From Euglena gracilis (lineage: Eukaryota > Euglenida > Euglenophyceae > Euglenales): a stretch of 64,000 nucleotides of DNA. This document shows positions 22,386 through 35,100 of this stretch, piece by piece. How positions within the stretch are numbered: position 1 is the stretch's first letter; each line of letters opens with the position of its first letter. The notes beneath the pieces were generated by a model. The model made no database searches, had not been told where the DNA came from, and was given only the letters and a program-made list of their open reading frames with translations. A program made the position numbers and the translations under genes. The stretch lies in contig CP154954.1 of the NCBI GenBank assembly GCA_039621445.1, positions 2,480,001 to 2,544,000 of the forward strand. Direction: 5' to 3'.

Positions 22386-22393
22386 GTCCCGGC

Positions 22394-22470
22394 TGACCGT
22401 CGCGATGGAGATGACACAAGAGCTGTACGGCGTGTTGTACTGGCGGGCGGTGCTGCCCCCGGAGGGGGAC
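22394..22470 (+). CDS. Middle exon segment between two TIR elements
   Basis: Continues the frame from 22060 as LTVAMEMTQELYGVLYW then RAVLPPEGD and stops at the next element. A paralogue with substitutions is at 10.6-10.73 kb (DPQTLCGVLYWRAVLPPEGD), good evidence of real coding. The protein is not recognised. A link to GT31 is possible but unproven. Confidence 0.5.
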
Positions 22471-22884
22471 CAGGGATTTCTTGGAGTTGGAACCCACGGG
22501 GGAGGGCACTCTACCCTGGGGGTCCAGTGGGGGGTTTTCCTCCATTTTTGGCGCGAAGAGCCAGAAATTTTTTTTGAGCCGACCCAAAATTGACTTCCGA
22601 AGTTGGGTCCCTCGGACCACTCTCCAGGGGGGGGGGGACTCTAGGTGGGTGGGTGGGTGGGGGGCAGGGGCTTTGTTTAGCCTTGGACACTTTTTGGCGC
22701 CGAAGGCGCTGAAATTTTTTGAAAAGGGTGCTATTTTTTGGCATTTTTCGCGATTTTTTTTGGGTTGTGGGTTGGGTCCCGAGACCCCCCCCCCCAGGCC
22801 AGGGGGTGGGTGGGGGGACCCCCCTCCTCCCAGTCTGAAAAACCCCTAGTGGGGGATTTCCGGTGTTTCAAAAAAAAATCCCTG
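22471..22884. mobile_element. TIR element with CAGGGATTT ends
   Basis: The left end CAGGGATTTCTTGG faces the right end AAAAAAAATCCCTG. The flanking 8-mers AGGGGGAC and GCGGGGAC agree at six positions. Contains the palindrome GGCGCCGAAGGCGCTG followed by AAATTTTTT. A truncated relative sits at 10728-11085 at the same codon of the paralogous exon, so this insertion is older than the duplication of that gene. That makes an intron role more likely than for a fresh insertion. Confidence 0.72.
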
Positions 22885-22985
22885 GCGGGGACTACCCGGT
22901 GTTCGGCCACGACTTTGCCCCGGCTCTGCCCCACGACTGCGGCCAGGTCCCCTGTTTGCTGCCACCTCGGCCCATCCCCCTCCCG
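22885..22985 (+). CDS. Right exon segment after second TIR element
   Basis: The frame GD|YPVFGHDFAPALPHDCGQ continues directly from PPEGD across the element. It can be read on as VPCLLPPRPIPLPPHAF to a TGA at about 22999, although GGCCAG|GTCCCC is a possible donor. The joined sequence over three segments has no stop and a uniform high GC. Confidence 0.45.
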
Positions 22986-22999
22986 CCGCATGCCTTTTG

Positions 23000-25900
23000 A
23001 CAGCCACGGGCTTGAATCGGCTGGCAGCCTTTTGTCAGTCAAAATGTGGGCGTGTTCCCCTCCGGGGCTCCTGCCTCGCCCCCGTGTTGGCGTACTGTGG
23101 ACGGTCCTGGCTGTCTGTTGGGGGGCCGCATTTGTTTGTGGTATTCGGATCTGTTCTGTGGCCATTTCCGTTTTTAGCTTTTGGTTTGGTTGCTCAATCC
23201 CCCCCGGCTGGTTTTTTTTGGTTTTTTTTCCAAAAAATAATAATTGTGTTTTTTTAATTCTGAAAAAGCAGCAAAGAAACTCCAAAAAGCAAAAGGGAAA
23301 AATAGCCAGGGGCCCGGCAACGTGATTGCCGCCGATGGCCGTTTTTCCCCCTGCGTTTTCTTTCACATTTGGAGTCAATTTTTTATGGATCAAACCTCTG
23401 GTTGGTGTGTATCCACAGAAAAGATTATGTACCGGTGTGCTCGGGGGCTCGACCATAGCTAGTCCAACTTTTTTTTTTTTGGATTATCTGCAGTCGAGTG
23501 GAATTTCTAGTGGACCCTCTGTGGGGAGGGGGTCCACTAGCAGGGCTGGCTAGTGGTATTTTTTTTTCCTGGTGACTGACGCAAAGCACCAGAATCAGAG
23601 TTTTTTGACCCCCCAAACACCATTTTCAGCCACTTTCGGGATTTTTCGGGACAAAATCAGCCAAAAACAAATTAAAAAACACCATGGCACGCAGTTCCAG
23701 AGTTTGGGGGGGGGGGCTGAACCCTCCCCCCAGGGAGGGGGTCTAGATGGTGGCTTTTTCCCAGTGACTTGCTAATAAGGCCAATAGTCTAGCTGGCCAG
23801 TAACATGACTGGCAAACCCCCCTGTGGGATATAAGTTGGGGTTTTAAATCAAGGAGTTGTTGGTCAAAACACGACCCACCCAAGAACGACCCCAACGCCC
23901 CCAAAATGGCAGTTTTTGGCAAAATCTGTTTAAAGAATAACGGCTTTTCAATGATGGGCAGTCACAGGGATAAGCAAAAAAAATCAGTTTTGGGGATTTG
24001 CGGCCGAAAAAAAAAAGTCCAGATGTCTTTCAATTTTCTTCCAAGTCATAAGTCAGGGTTTGCCAGATCTTAACCCGGAGAGTGTATTTGTGGGAGGCTT
24101 GTGGACCTCAAAGTATATCCCACCCCCCACCCCTGGGGAGCTCGGCCGGACCCACCCTCCCCCCCCCCGGGTCCAAGACAAAAAAAAACCCTGTGCAGGT
24201 CACAGGTAGTTTTTTTCCCACTACCTGGCCCTGCTGGTGGACCACTGGGGGGATTCACCAGTAGGATTTCCACTGGCCAGATTTTGAACTGGCCGTAGTC
24301 GAGCGAGCCCCCCCCCCCCTCAGGGGCACTGTGAACCCTGAAAACAGAAACCTGACGGGGAGGTTGGAGGTTGGCCCCAGATCCCCCCGGGGCCTTCCAA
24401 GTTAAACAGAAACCTGGCCCTGGCTCGTTCTGTTTTGCCCAGGGGGAAAGCGTTGAAGGGCCAGGCAAGGCTTGTTTGGGCTGGGAAGAACAAGGCCGAG
24501 CGTAGATATGTAAAACCCGGCGTTTTTCCGGGGTTCATTTAATCAGTGTGTATTTCCCCCAAGTTTCTTCACGGAACTGTTTTTTTACTCGGACAGTATG
24601 TGCTTGGCTTGTCGGGTCTGTTGGTGTACAGGGGCAACAAAAAAGGGTGATGAAAGGTGGCAGGCTTGACCAATTTTCTCCCTTTGTTGTTGTTGTTGTT
24701 GCACCCCCCCCCCGAGAGCAAAAAATCCATCACCGTCCAGGTGCCCTTTGGCGGCTGGACTGGACAGGAAACCAAATTCGTCAATGGACCGGAAGGGGAA
24801 AAAATAGCTGGAAACAGGCTTCTGCGTAAGAACCCTGGGTTTTTGGGTCCCCCAGGACCCCCCCCCCCCAATTTCGACCCGTCCGAGAGTGCTGACACCG
24901 AGGCCGTCGGTTCCTCGGCGTCGCCCGGCGCTCATGCCACAAAATTTCCACCGGGTTTCTTTTAATTCAGAAGACCCCCCTAAGCGGGGTCCAGGCAAGA
25001 CCCCTGGGTTCGATCTGGACCAACCCCCCACCTGCCCTCCCGGGAGGGGGGGGGCAAATTCTCTTGAGATATGCCCTGTTTTGGGTCACAAATTGCAGAA
25101 GGGCAAGAAATGTCTACTATTTTGATTTATTTTGGTCGAAGATGAGGGCGTTTTTTCTCATTGGTTAGCGGGTCCTGGGGGGGTTCTGGGGGGGTCCCGC
25201 AACTTTTTGGCAAAAATTTTGCAGCACAAGATGAGGTTCTTTTGAAGATTCGGATGGACAAAAAAAAAAGGGGAAGGGGAAAATTGAAAACTCCTTTGTT
25301 GTGGGTTTTGTTTTCCCCCCCCCCCCCCGAGATTCGACCCCCGACCTGCCCTGAGAAACCGGTTCAGGAGGTTCGGGGCGGCTGCGAGGCCCGTCTTTTG
25401 GGTTCCACCCAGACCCCCCCCTTTTCGACTTTGAAGAGGCACCCCCTCGGGGTCGCGCTGCCCCCCTTCTCAGGGCCCCCTTTTAATTCGATCTTCAAAG
25501 ACCCCAAACCTGGGCCCCTGGGGCATCTCCATGTCAATATCTGAGCCTTTGTGCGAAATTAGGGAATTATTTTGATTTGTTTTGGTAGTGGACTTTTTTT
25601 TTTTGGTCATGAGCGGGGTTGGCGGGGTTTGGGTCCCGCAACTTTTTGGCAAAAATTTTGCAACAAGATGAGATGAAGGGGGGGGTCCGGGGGGGGGTAG
25701 CCCCCCCCCCCGGCAGCGGGCGCCGAAGGCGCCCGGAACTCCACGGTCAGTGGGTTATGTGGGTACCGCCCCCCCCCCGGTAGGTCCTGGGGGTCCTGGG
25801 GGGGGGGAACTGGCCATGACTCTTGGTTAGGCAATAAAAGGTGGTTTTGAGTGACTGATTCATCAACCGAGGTCACAAAGAAGGAATCAATGCCTTGTCT

Positions 25901-26028
25901 TCTTGAGTTCCAGGCTCAGTTGCCTTCGACACTCATCCCCAGAAAGCACCCGAAATCCAGGCACCTGAAATTATGATTAAATGTTAATATAACCTTCTCG
26001 TGTGCATTTTCCCCAAACCGGCCAATCA
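23000..26028. other. Noncoding DNA, no firm gene
   Basis: Rich in G/C runs and CTAGTGG words. It contains a GGGCGCCGAAGGCGCCC palindrome (25719-25738) and a solo end-like phrase CAGGCTTCTGCGTAA at 24815. A short GC-rich segment at 24884-24960 (ESADTEAVGSSASPGAHA) might be coding, on weak evidence. Confidence 0.35.
23507..23540. repeat. Hairpin CTAGTGGACC
   Basis: CTAGTGGACC pairs with GGTCCACTAG around a purine-rich loop. CTAGTGG and TCCACTAG words recur near 22851, 23553, 24250, 55075 and 55320. Confidence 0.75.
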
Positions 26029-27176
26029 TGCCATTTTTGGCGCTTGTTAGGGCAAAAAGAGTGAAAAATGCAAAAAAAGTTTTCAGCTAGAACCGCCAGA
26101 AGGAAAAACGCTTGAGTGCTGGTTACCCCCCCCCCCCCCCGGGTCGGTCAGGACCCCCTTGTCCAGCCAATCAGCAACTTTTTTCCAACCAGCAGCTTTT
26201 TTCCCAGCCCCGGCCCCTCCCCCCCCCCCCGCCAACGAGTTTTATTTGTTTCCAGCTGCCCAAAGGGTGGCTGGACAGTAACAGATTTTTCGCTTTGGGG
26301 GGGGGGGGCAAAAATGGGCCAAACCCGGGCAAAAAATGTGTCGGAAGAGGGCAATGATATTTTGCATAATTGGCAGTTTTTTGGACATTTTTTGCAGTTT
26401 CGAGTTTTTGGTGCCTGGTTCAACCCGGGTCCGGCCCAGTTCCAGCCCGGGACCCGGGGGGGGGGGGTCAGCCAGCAACCTTTTTCCAGGCCAGCCCAAG
26501 TTTTCCAGCCTCTGCGATGGACCCCCTTGATCCAAATGATGACCTAAAATGGCAACGGAGTGTGAGATTGCCAAAAATGTTTTTAAATAAGATAGGAAGT
26601 GTTTGTTGTTGTTGCTTCATTTCAGATTTTGCACTCCTCCTTTGACCATGAGTGCTTGCGGATCGGAGTTCTGTTTCAACCTTTTGGAGGAAATCGATGT
26701 GCATGCAGTTCAACGCTGATTGGTGGAAATTCAAAACCAGATTTTTGATTGGGAAAAAAATGGCCCCCAAAAATATGTTTCCATTGTTTCCATTTCTGTC
26801 AGCCCCTAAAAGGACTAAAATGGCCAACACCGCGTTAAATGACCTAAACCCCCCTCCAAATAGCCTGGCGGGGCCCTTGCTCCTGGCGGGGGCCGAATAA
26901 CCTGGCGGGGGGCAAAAAAAGATGGTTCCGGTAACTTGGCACCCCCCTTTTTAGGCAAATTCCTTCACAGCGCTGAAAAAAAAAAGAGAGCCCAAATAGC
27001 CTGGCATGGGGGAGGGGCAGGGCCAAAAGTTGGTTCCAATAACCTGGCACCCCGCCAGGGCATTGGGGGGGGGGGGGTCACAATGACCTCAAATGGCCCG
27101 AAATGATCCGCCCATACGGGGCCAAAAAGTCATCTTCGGATTTTTAGGTTTTTTTACGGCATTTGGGCCACTTTAG

Positions 27177-27380
27177 GAAGTGCCGATGCCCGTGGCCCAT
27201 CCCGTGCGGCGGCAGCTGGTGGCGCAGTACGCCCGGCACCCGGACTTCGACGTGGCCGACATCTTCGTGGGCAACCACAAGCGGCCTGGCCAGTGCTGCG
27301 GGGTTCGCCTCCGCGGGGTGGGGGTGGCGCACAACACCGCAGAGCACACCGCGCAGAAGCAAACTCACTTCGGGCCATAA
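27177..27380 (+). CDS. Exon-like GC-rich island, duplicate of the one at 1143-1346
   Basis: Identical to the island at 1143-1346, including the preceding TTTAG acceptor-like site and the closing TAA. Conservation between the two copies says only that the duplication is recent or artefactual, because the flanking noncoding DNA is equally conserved. Functional reading as for the first copy: possible GT90-type fragment, not established. Confidence 0.4.
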   Translation, partial: EVPMPVAHPVRRQLVAQYARHPDFDVADIFVGNHKRPGQCCGVRLRGVGVAHNTAEHTAQKQTHFGP

Positions 27381-28505
27381 CACCGAAATCCGAATTGGAA
27401 GTTCCAGCTGTTTGTTTGGGCTGTTTAGGGGGTCAAGGCTTGAAGTCAAGGAGTTTTTGGCCCAAATCCAACTCCCCCAAAATGACCCTGAAACCAAATG
27501 GGCAATTTTTAGCAAAGTACAGCATTTTTGATGTTGGTCAGTCACATGGAAATGGCCAAAAATAGTTTGGGGGGGGGTTTCAACCAAAAAAAATCGTCCC
27601 CAGCGGCTTTCATTTTTCTTCGCTGGGGGTTTATAAATCAAGCTTTGGTTGGTCATCATGGGGGGGGGGGGTTATGAGTGGGGGGGGGTATGACAGTGGG
27701 GGGATTATAACTGAAGAGGCAGTTCCCCCCCCATTTATAAACCTCCCCCCTTCGGCTGACCAACCAAACCAGATCTCATAAACCCGGGGGGTTTGTGGGT
27801 TGGGGGGTTCCGTCCATCCTTTTGAACGGAACGGGGGACAATAGCTGTGTGATTGAGAACCACCCCAAGGGCCAAGCGTTGAGGTAATGCCGAAGGGGTG
27901 GAGGAACCATGAGCGGCAGTGGAAGCAGCACCAGTGGTATGGGATGGGGTCCAATTCGGCTTAAGCGACACCCTGGTCAGGATTCCAAATTTTCCGGGGA
28001 CCAAAGAAAAAAAGCCTGTTTTGCAATTGAAGATGTTGAGCGGGGCAGCCCAATTCCAACACACCATTGCCAGCTGACTTTTGGCCATTGTTTGCACCTC
28101 CCGGGAAAAGAATTTGTTCGGCGGCTGCTGCAAAATAAGTAAAGCGCGTCAATGGAGGGAGGGGTTGGAAAACGGCTGTTGGCTGGCTGAACGCCCCCCG
28201 GATGTTTCCATGATAAGCCCGACAGAATGACTTTTAAGCCGGAGGGTACCTGCTGACACGGGGGCCGACAGCCAGCATCTTTTTTTGAACCTCGGGCGAA
28301 GGGCGGCTGGACGGTTATGGAACTTTGGCTTTCGGCGGTGCAAAACTGGGCCGAAAATGGGTGTTGATTTTTTTGGCGCCCGGTTCGACTCCACGTTGTG
28401 CCCAGTTCCAGCTGGGGGACCCGGGGGGGGAGGCTAGTCAGCCAGCATCCTTCTTCCAGCCAGCCCAAATTTTTTCCAGCCAGGGATTTTTTTAAGTTTG
28501 GACCC

Positions 28506-28539
<34 letters not shown>

Positions 28540-29158
28540 GGCCGAGCCCCCCCGGGGGGGGGGTCCCCCCGGAGGGGGGTGGGATATACTTTTCGGCGCC
28601 TATGGCGCCGAAAAAATTCTATTCTTAGCACTTTTCGCGATTTTTCGGCCATTTTTTTCGGCCAAATAACCCCCCCAGGGCTAGTGGTGAAAAAAATTTC
28701 GCTGGAGAAAATTTGGACCCCCAAAACCTACCAAAATTGCAGAATTTGCGCCATTTTTAAAGTCATCAAACAAGACACATTCAAAACGTCATTTCTACCT
28801 GATGTGCAGCGCCAGAGGAATTTTTTTCCAGTCTGGGGGGGGGGGGCGGGTATGATGAAGAATTTACTCCAAAGAAGATAAAAATCTCCTCCGGCTGAAA
28901 AGTGTGCATATCAGGGGAGCTCTCGAGGGAACTTGCGTATGCAACTTGTGTTTGTATGTGTGTGTGTGTGTTTCGGGGGGTTTTTGCTTGTTTTGTTTGT
29001 TTTTTTTGCATCGCGTTTCTTTGAAGGTCCATGTTGTGCCCCCCCCCCCGGTTGTGTGTCAGGGTTTCGCCGTCAACCTCACGAAGGAGTGAGTGTGCCG
29101 TGTGCGTGGGAAATCGGCGCGGGTCCCACCCCCCCCTTCTTCACACGGGTCCGGGACA

Positions 29159-29478
29159 GCCCCGGCCGGCGGCCATCCGATGTACGCCAGCATATGGAGG
29201 ACCACGCCCGCTACCGCTTCCTGCTGGACGCCCCGGCGAGAGGGGCCGGGCCCGTGGCTGGTCGGGCCGGCCTTTCCCCCGGTGTCTCGCCGCCTCTCCC
29301 GCGGCTGCTCCCGGTGCGTCTTTCCGGAAGAGGACTGGATGCCATGTGGCGGCCCTGGGGACATTTGGAGGCGGTTGAGATTGGGCGGGGCGAGACCTTC
29401 GGCAATGGAGCTTGCGCTCGGGCTGTACTCCTGTGCACCGTTTGCGCATTCCTCGAGTTGCGCAAATATCCAGAAATT
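29159..29478 (+). CDS. Exon-like GC-rich island, duplicate of the one at 3121-3440
   Basis: Same sequence as 3121-3440, with the same RYRFLLDAP phrase and the same need for a frame change before FPEEDW. Because the frame change is present in both copies, it is not a random error limited to one copy. That favours a real splice, a real mutation older than the duplication, or one locus assembled twice. Confidence 0.35.
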
Positions 29479-29546
29479 TTTTTTGAGAAAGTGAAAGTGC
29501 ATCCCCCCGTGGAACCTCCCCAAGAAACGCTGACCAGTCCTCATAC

Positions 29547-32126
29547 GAGCCGACGTATTTTGTCGCTTCGTGTCAAAAACTACGAGGAAATGGGTTGCCA
29601 GCCAAAAAAATATCACATTGGTTTTTTACTGCTGAATTTTATGAATTTTATGACTTTTTTTTTGACTTGCATCATTTTTATGATTTTTTGTTTTTGTTGT
29701 TGTTTTTCCGGTCGCCCAGAAATTGTTCTAAAGAAACGTTTTTTTTTTTGAGGGTCTTTGTCATGACTCATTCTGTTTCACTTGTGGTTTCTCCTCGGGG
29801 GGCTGAGGGGCCCCGCCAACACCGTCGCCCCGCTGCCCGCCCTGAAGGGCCACCTGCGGCCCTCCCTCAGGCTGTACCTCTCCCCCCCCCCCGGAGCCCC
29901 TCACGTTCACCGTTCTGTGGCAGCACAACCGCAACCCAACGAGTCAATGGCCAAATTCCCCCCCAAAACTCCCCAAGGACCCCTCCCCCCCCCCCAGGAC
30001 CCCCCAAGGCAGGGTCCTGGGGAGAACTGGCCATGTGTGACTGCAACACAGCGACGTCGTTGGAAACGGCCCAGGTGGGTCCCAGACCAAGCTGCTTTTT
30101 GACTCAGAGTCACCCTGGGCCATGGGAGTGGTGGGTGGGTCCAGGGCTGACCCTCCCCCGGGAGGTTGGTGGTCCCGCGCCCCGGGGTCTGGGTATGGGT
30201 CGAGCCGACGTATTTTGTCGCTTCGTGTCAAAAACTACGAGGAAATGGGTTGCCAGCCAAAAAAGTATCACATTGGTTTTTTACTGCTGATTTTTATGAA
30301 TTTTATGACTTTTTTTTTGACTTGCATCATTTTTATGATTTTTTGTTTTTGTTGTTGTTTTTCCGGTCGCCCAGAAATTGTTCTAAAGAAACGTTTTTTT
30401 TTTGAGGGTCTTTGTCATGACTCATTCTGTTTCACTTGTGGTTTCTCCTCGGGTGGCTGAGGGGTCCCGCCAACCCCGTCGCCCCGCTGCCCGCCCTGAA
30501 GGGCCACCTGCGGCCCTCCCTCAGGCTGTACCTCTCCCCCCCCCCCCGGAGCCCCTCACGTTCACCGTTCTGTGGCAGCACAACCGCAACCCAACGAGTC
30601 AATGGCCAAATTCCCCCCCCCTCCCCAAGGACCCCCCCCCCCCCAGGACCCCCCATCCAGAACATGTGTAGCGTTGTGTTCAACCAGATGTTTTTTCAGG
30701 TTTTTTTGTGGTCCAGCTGATTTTTTTTGGAGGGTTGGGCCATGGGTGGGTGAGCCTGTGCCCTACGAGGAAAAAGACAAGAAAGTTGTCCAGCCAGTTA
30801 GGTGGGATCATGGTTTTTGACGCCGCACATCGTTCTGGGAATCCCCGCCCTTTCTGAAACGTTTTTTTTTGTACTCCCGTCCCTGGGGGGCTGGGTTGGC
30901 CTGCAAAAATCCCAAGTCCCTCACCCCCTGAATTTGTGGGAGTCCCAGTTTTTGGCAACCTCGGTGTGTTCGGGGTCTCGTTTCCCCCCACCCCGTTGTG
31001 GGGGGACCTCGTGACGCAGACCCAACTCGTCATGCCCTGTTGTTATTCCCGTGGGGTCATGGGTTTTTGAACGTCTGGGTTGGGCTGTCCTTTTTTTTTT
31101 CCTCGAGGAATTTTTTGACGTTTTGGTAGACAAAAAAAAGTACACATTTTGCTGAACTTTATGAAAATTCATTTTTCGATTTTTTGTTTTTGTTGTCCCC
31201 CCCTGGAAACTTCAGTTCTCATTTGGACTGAGGCCCCCCAAAACTCCCCAAGGACCCCTCCCCCCTCCAGGACCCCCAAGACAGGGTCCTGGGGAGAACT
31301 GGCCATGTGTGACTGCAACACAGCGACGTCGTTGGAAACGGCCCAGGTGGGTGCCAGACCAAGCTGCTTTTTGACTCAGAGTCACCCTGGGCCATGGGAG
31401 TGGTGGGTGGGTCCAGGGCTGACCCTCCCCCGGGAGGTTGGTGGTCCCGCGCCCCGGGGTCTGGGTATGGGTCGAGCCGACGTATTTTGTCGCTTCGTGT
31501 CAAAAACTACGAGGAAATGGGTTGCCAGCCAAAAAAAGTATCACATTGGTTTTTTACTGCTGATTTTTATATTTTTTTTATGAATTTCTTTGACTTGCAT
31601 CATTTTTTCGATTTTTTGTTTTTGTTGTTGATTTTCCGGTCGCCCAGAAAGTGTTCTTCAGAATTGAGGGTCTTTGTCATGACTCATTCTGTTTCACTTG
31701 TGGTTTCTCCTCGGGGGGCTGAGGGGCCCCGCAAACACCGTCGCCCCGCTGCCCGCCCTGAAGGGCCACCTGCGGCCCTCTCTCAGGCTGTTCCTCTCCC
31801 CCCCCCCGGAGCCCCTCACGTTCACCGTTCTGTGGCAGCACAACCATCTGCTGCAACACGGCGACCCGCAGAACCCCGGCCATGGCCTTTTGGGTTGGTG
31901 GCGAGGAGCGGTGTTAAGTACGTGGGCCCAGGGCATGGTGAGTGTCCAGAGGGTCAAAGGAAGTGACTGAATGCATTTGGGACAGCTGAATGGAGGTTTA
32001 AAAAAAATCCCCCCGCATACTCAGGATGTGATTTCACAGGTTAATTCATCTCGTTTTCGAAGTTTTTTTTGTGAAGAAAAAATATTTTTTTGACATAATC
32101 GTCATTCTTTGCACCCTTCCTGACAA
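29547..32126 (+). repeat. Tandem array B with a 622-bp interruption
   Basis: Part of duplication copy B. Unit starts are at 29547, 30202 and 31473. The spacing of the last pair is enlarged by the insertion at 30620-31238. Unit sequences are otherwise as at 3509-5465, including the LRGPANTVAPLP exon-like phrase and the distinct last unit. Confidence 0.9.
30620..31238 (+). other. Insertion of about 622 bp specific to duplication copy B
   Basis: Both copies run together up to the C-run after the array exon. Copy B then has roughly 620 extra bases before rejoining at CCAAAACTCCCCAAGG. The two sides share a CTCCCCAAGGACCCC-type stretch, so unequal recombination or gene conversion within C-rich repeats is as likely as transposition. 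No terminal inverted repeats were seen. It contains a short open stretch near 30740-30820 (PYEEKDKKVVQPVRW) that I do not recognise. Confidence 0.75.
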
Positions 32127-35100
32127 TCTAATTTCTCACACAATTTCCATTTTATTATTTTTTTATTTTTTTGCAAGGGTGGATTTATCTTCTCCCATTC
32201 GCCTCCCTCCCCCCGGAACGTGGTTGCTGTTTTTTTTTTTTTTTAGGACGGACACACACTGGGGGGGGGGTCTCCATGGGGGGTGCTTTGGCCAAGCAGT
32301 GCCAAAATGTCCAACTTTAGGTGCAAAGTCTGTCATTCCACCGTTTAGGTGGCAGGTGCCCCCCAGACTGAATTTTGAATTTTTGGTGAAATGCCCCAAA
32401 CGGCCCGGAATTTGTTTGGGGGGGGGGTCCCAGCCCCCCCTCTTCAGGGGCTCGCACCGGGCTGGGTGGGGGGAACACCCCCTCTCTCTCTTCGTATACA
32501 TTAATATATATATATATATCAAAAACTTTTGTTGTATTAAATAGCCCAAGTCCACTAAGAAGGAAGGTCCAAACCACCCCCCAAATGTCAGCAACCTCTC
32601 CAAATCTAAGCAGAACCAAATTTCAAGCAACCCCTGAAATTAGGTGAAAAGAAGAGAAAATGCAGGAAAACAGCAGAGTGCCCGACCATGATATACGGGA
32701 AACACGGTGGTTTCGCTGGTGTAATTCCCTCCGTTGTCTTTTTGTTGTTGCGGTTCTCAAAGGTTGAAGTCATTTTGGCATTGCGAAAATGTCCGACGAA
32801 TTTTGTTGGTGCTTTATCAATGTTGAACCTGTACCCCCCCCCCAACCCCCCCCCCCCCCCCCCTCCCGCCTGGGGGGCCCTACCTGCCCACAGCCCCCCC
32901 CCCAGCGTTCAAAAGAGCATTTTGGGAGCCGCTTTAGGTTCCCGAAACGTTGTCGGCATGGTGTGCCGGGACTGCTCCCCAGGTGCCCACTTGGTCGAAC
33001 GTACGCTCACACACGTGCAAAAAAAGCCAGGGCCCTAGAGACCCCCAGGCTGTTTTTTTCTTCAAGGGAGGGCACACCCCCTGGAACCCCGCCCACACCC
33101 CCTGCACGACGTTTTTAAGGAAATTTTTTTACAGGAATTTTGGGCTCTTTTTAAGGGAATCGTTGTTACTCTTTTTTGGGAAACTTTGGTTAAAATCGTC
33201 TGCGAGACATTTTTTTTTTACCATTGTTGGACCGGCACCGGCAACGGGTTTCTGAAGCAGGAGGTTGCTGGGGGGGGGGGTTGGTCTGAGGCGGACTCTG
33301 CCGTGAGGCCCAGCCCGGAGGCCTGGGGATGGCTTCGGTGCAACGTGGAAAAGTTTGGTTTGGAGAATGCCTTTGGATGGCCAGATTTTCGGGGGCCCCT
33401 GGGGGTGCCACGCCGGGGCTGGCTGGCCGGTCCCTCCCCCCCCGCAGGCGGGAAGGTTTGACACAACCTGGACAAAAATAATGATGATGGGGAAACAAAA
33501 ATAAGGAAAATACATGATGGGGAATCGTCGAGCAGGTGCAAGGCGAAGCCTTCTCAACAACGCCAGAAGTAGGGTGCCATTGAACGGGCCTTGTGTGTGT
33601 GCATGTGTGCGTGTGTTTGTGCGGGGGGGCTTTATGTTCACAAACACATGTATCCCATCTGTCAAGTAGAATGTGTTAGTGCATTTGTGTGTGTTCGTGC
33701 AAAACAGTAATTTTTTTTGCCCACAGGCATCACATCACGGCTGTCCCCCCGAAGGACCAGGGCGGTGGCAAAGGCCGGAGGCGTAGGTTGGGGTTTCCTC
33801 TAGCAACTGTTCATCGTGTCCATGCATTTTGTGTACACTCCGTTTCTTTTTAATCTTGATGATAAGTATGTTCTGTAAATATCCCACAGCAATGTCGTCA
33901 CAAGTTGCTTGTACCTCACTCGATTTATATTCTCTTTTTTTAATTTGCATTTTTTGAAACTTGATGAAAATTTCATTAGCAAACGACAAAGTCAGTCAAG
34001 TTGGAGTTTTTTCGGCTTTTGAAAGAAGACTCTCTTTGCTTTTTCCTTGTCTCACCTTTCCAAAATACCCCCCCCCCAAAAGTGGGCACCCCCCACCGGT
34101 CTTTAAAAAACTCCTGCGCATGGGGCGAGTTGCCAGCGCTGATTATGGGCATCCCCCCCCAAGCCCTCTTAAGGAAATTACCTTACGGGAAAAATGAACG
34201 GGTGCCAACCCAACAAAGGTTGCTTGTCGGGGCGAAGCGGGGCCACTTTGCTCCAGGGTGCTTTTTTTTTCAATCGCCAACTTTCTTTCCTTTCTGTTCC
34301 CCGGCGACCTGCCTGACGGATTTTCAAAATTTTCACTTTCATCGCAGCAGGAAAGGAAGCTGCCATCGCCCAGAAAGCATCTGAATTTTTGGGTATAGGG
34401 AGGGCAATGGCGAAGCGAAGACGCCATCCCTAAGAAAAGCAACCGCTCGGCCGAAATGGGGGTTTTGTGAGCCAGCCTTTTTGTTTCGAAGATGGCCCAC
34501 GCCCGCTTGGGCGGTGCCGCGGCCCCGAGAAGGCTCACCAGGGCCGTTCATGTTTCCTAGAGGGCCGGGAAGCCGAAATACAGGCTGTTTTTTTTTTGGA
34601 ACCGCCGCGAACGAAAACGCCCTGCCGGACCGGACCGTCCCAGGCGCCACGCGGCTCACAAGTCCGACACATTCAAAGCCGGGCGAGCAGTGCTGAAAAC
34701 TCACCACTCACTAGGGCTTTCCAGAGTGTCGGCCAACCAAAATGGTGTAAATTTTTGGACTCGGCGCCCTCAAAAACCCCCTGCTGCAACCTGTCGGCGA
34801 TTAACCGGACCTTGGGGTGTTCTCTCATTGGGAAGGAGGAGGACAAAAAAGTGGTGGATCTCCAGCACTCAAAAACTCAAGTTTCTTTGTGAGTTGGCAG
34901 GCCGGAAAACACACCCCACATAGGTTTTTGGGGGTGCTGAGTCCAAAAAAGTGGGTCATTTTGACTCACTTTTTGTTTTGAGAAACTCGATTTTTTCCAA
35001 ATGCGACACATCTTGGCGATTTGCGCCCGAAAATTTGAGGGGAAAACCAGGAAAAACGTCCAGAAAATCACATTTAGGTGTGAGCTGAAAATCTGCTGGG

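Noticed and set aside
22053-22393. Canonical GT-AG intron reading of the MITE
   Set aside because: A donor GT exists in the left 8-mer, but the matching right border ends in ATG. The nearest AG (…GCTAAG) would add 10 bases and break the frame. Only a non-canonical excision keeps it.
24815-24830. CAGGCTTCTGCGTAA as the left end of another hAT-like MITE
   Set aside because: No right partner or 8-bp duplication was found within the window. It may be a solo remnant.
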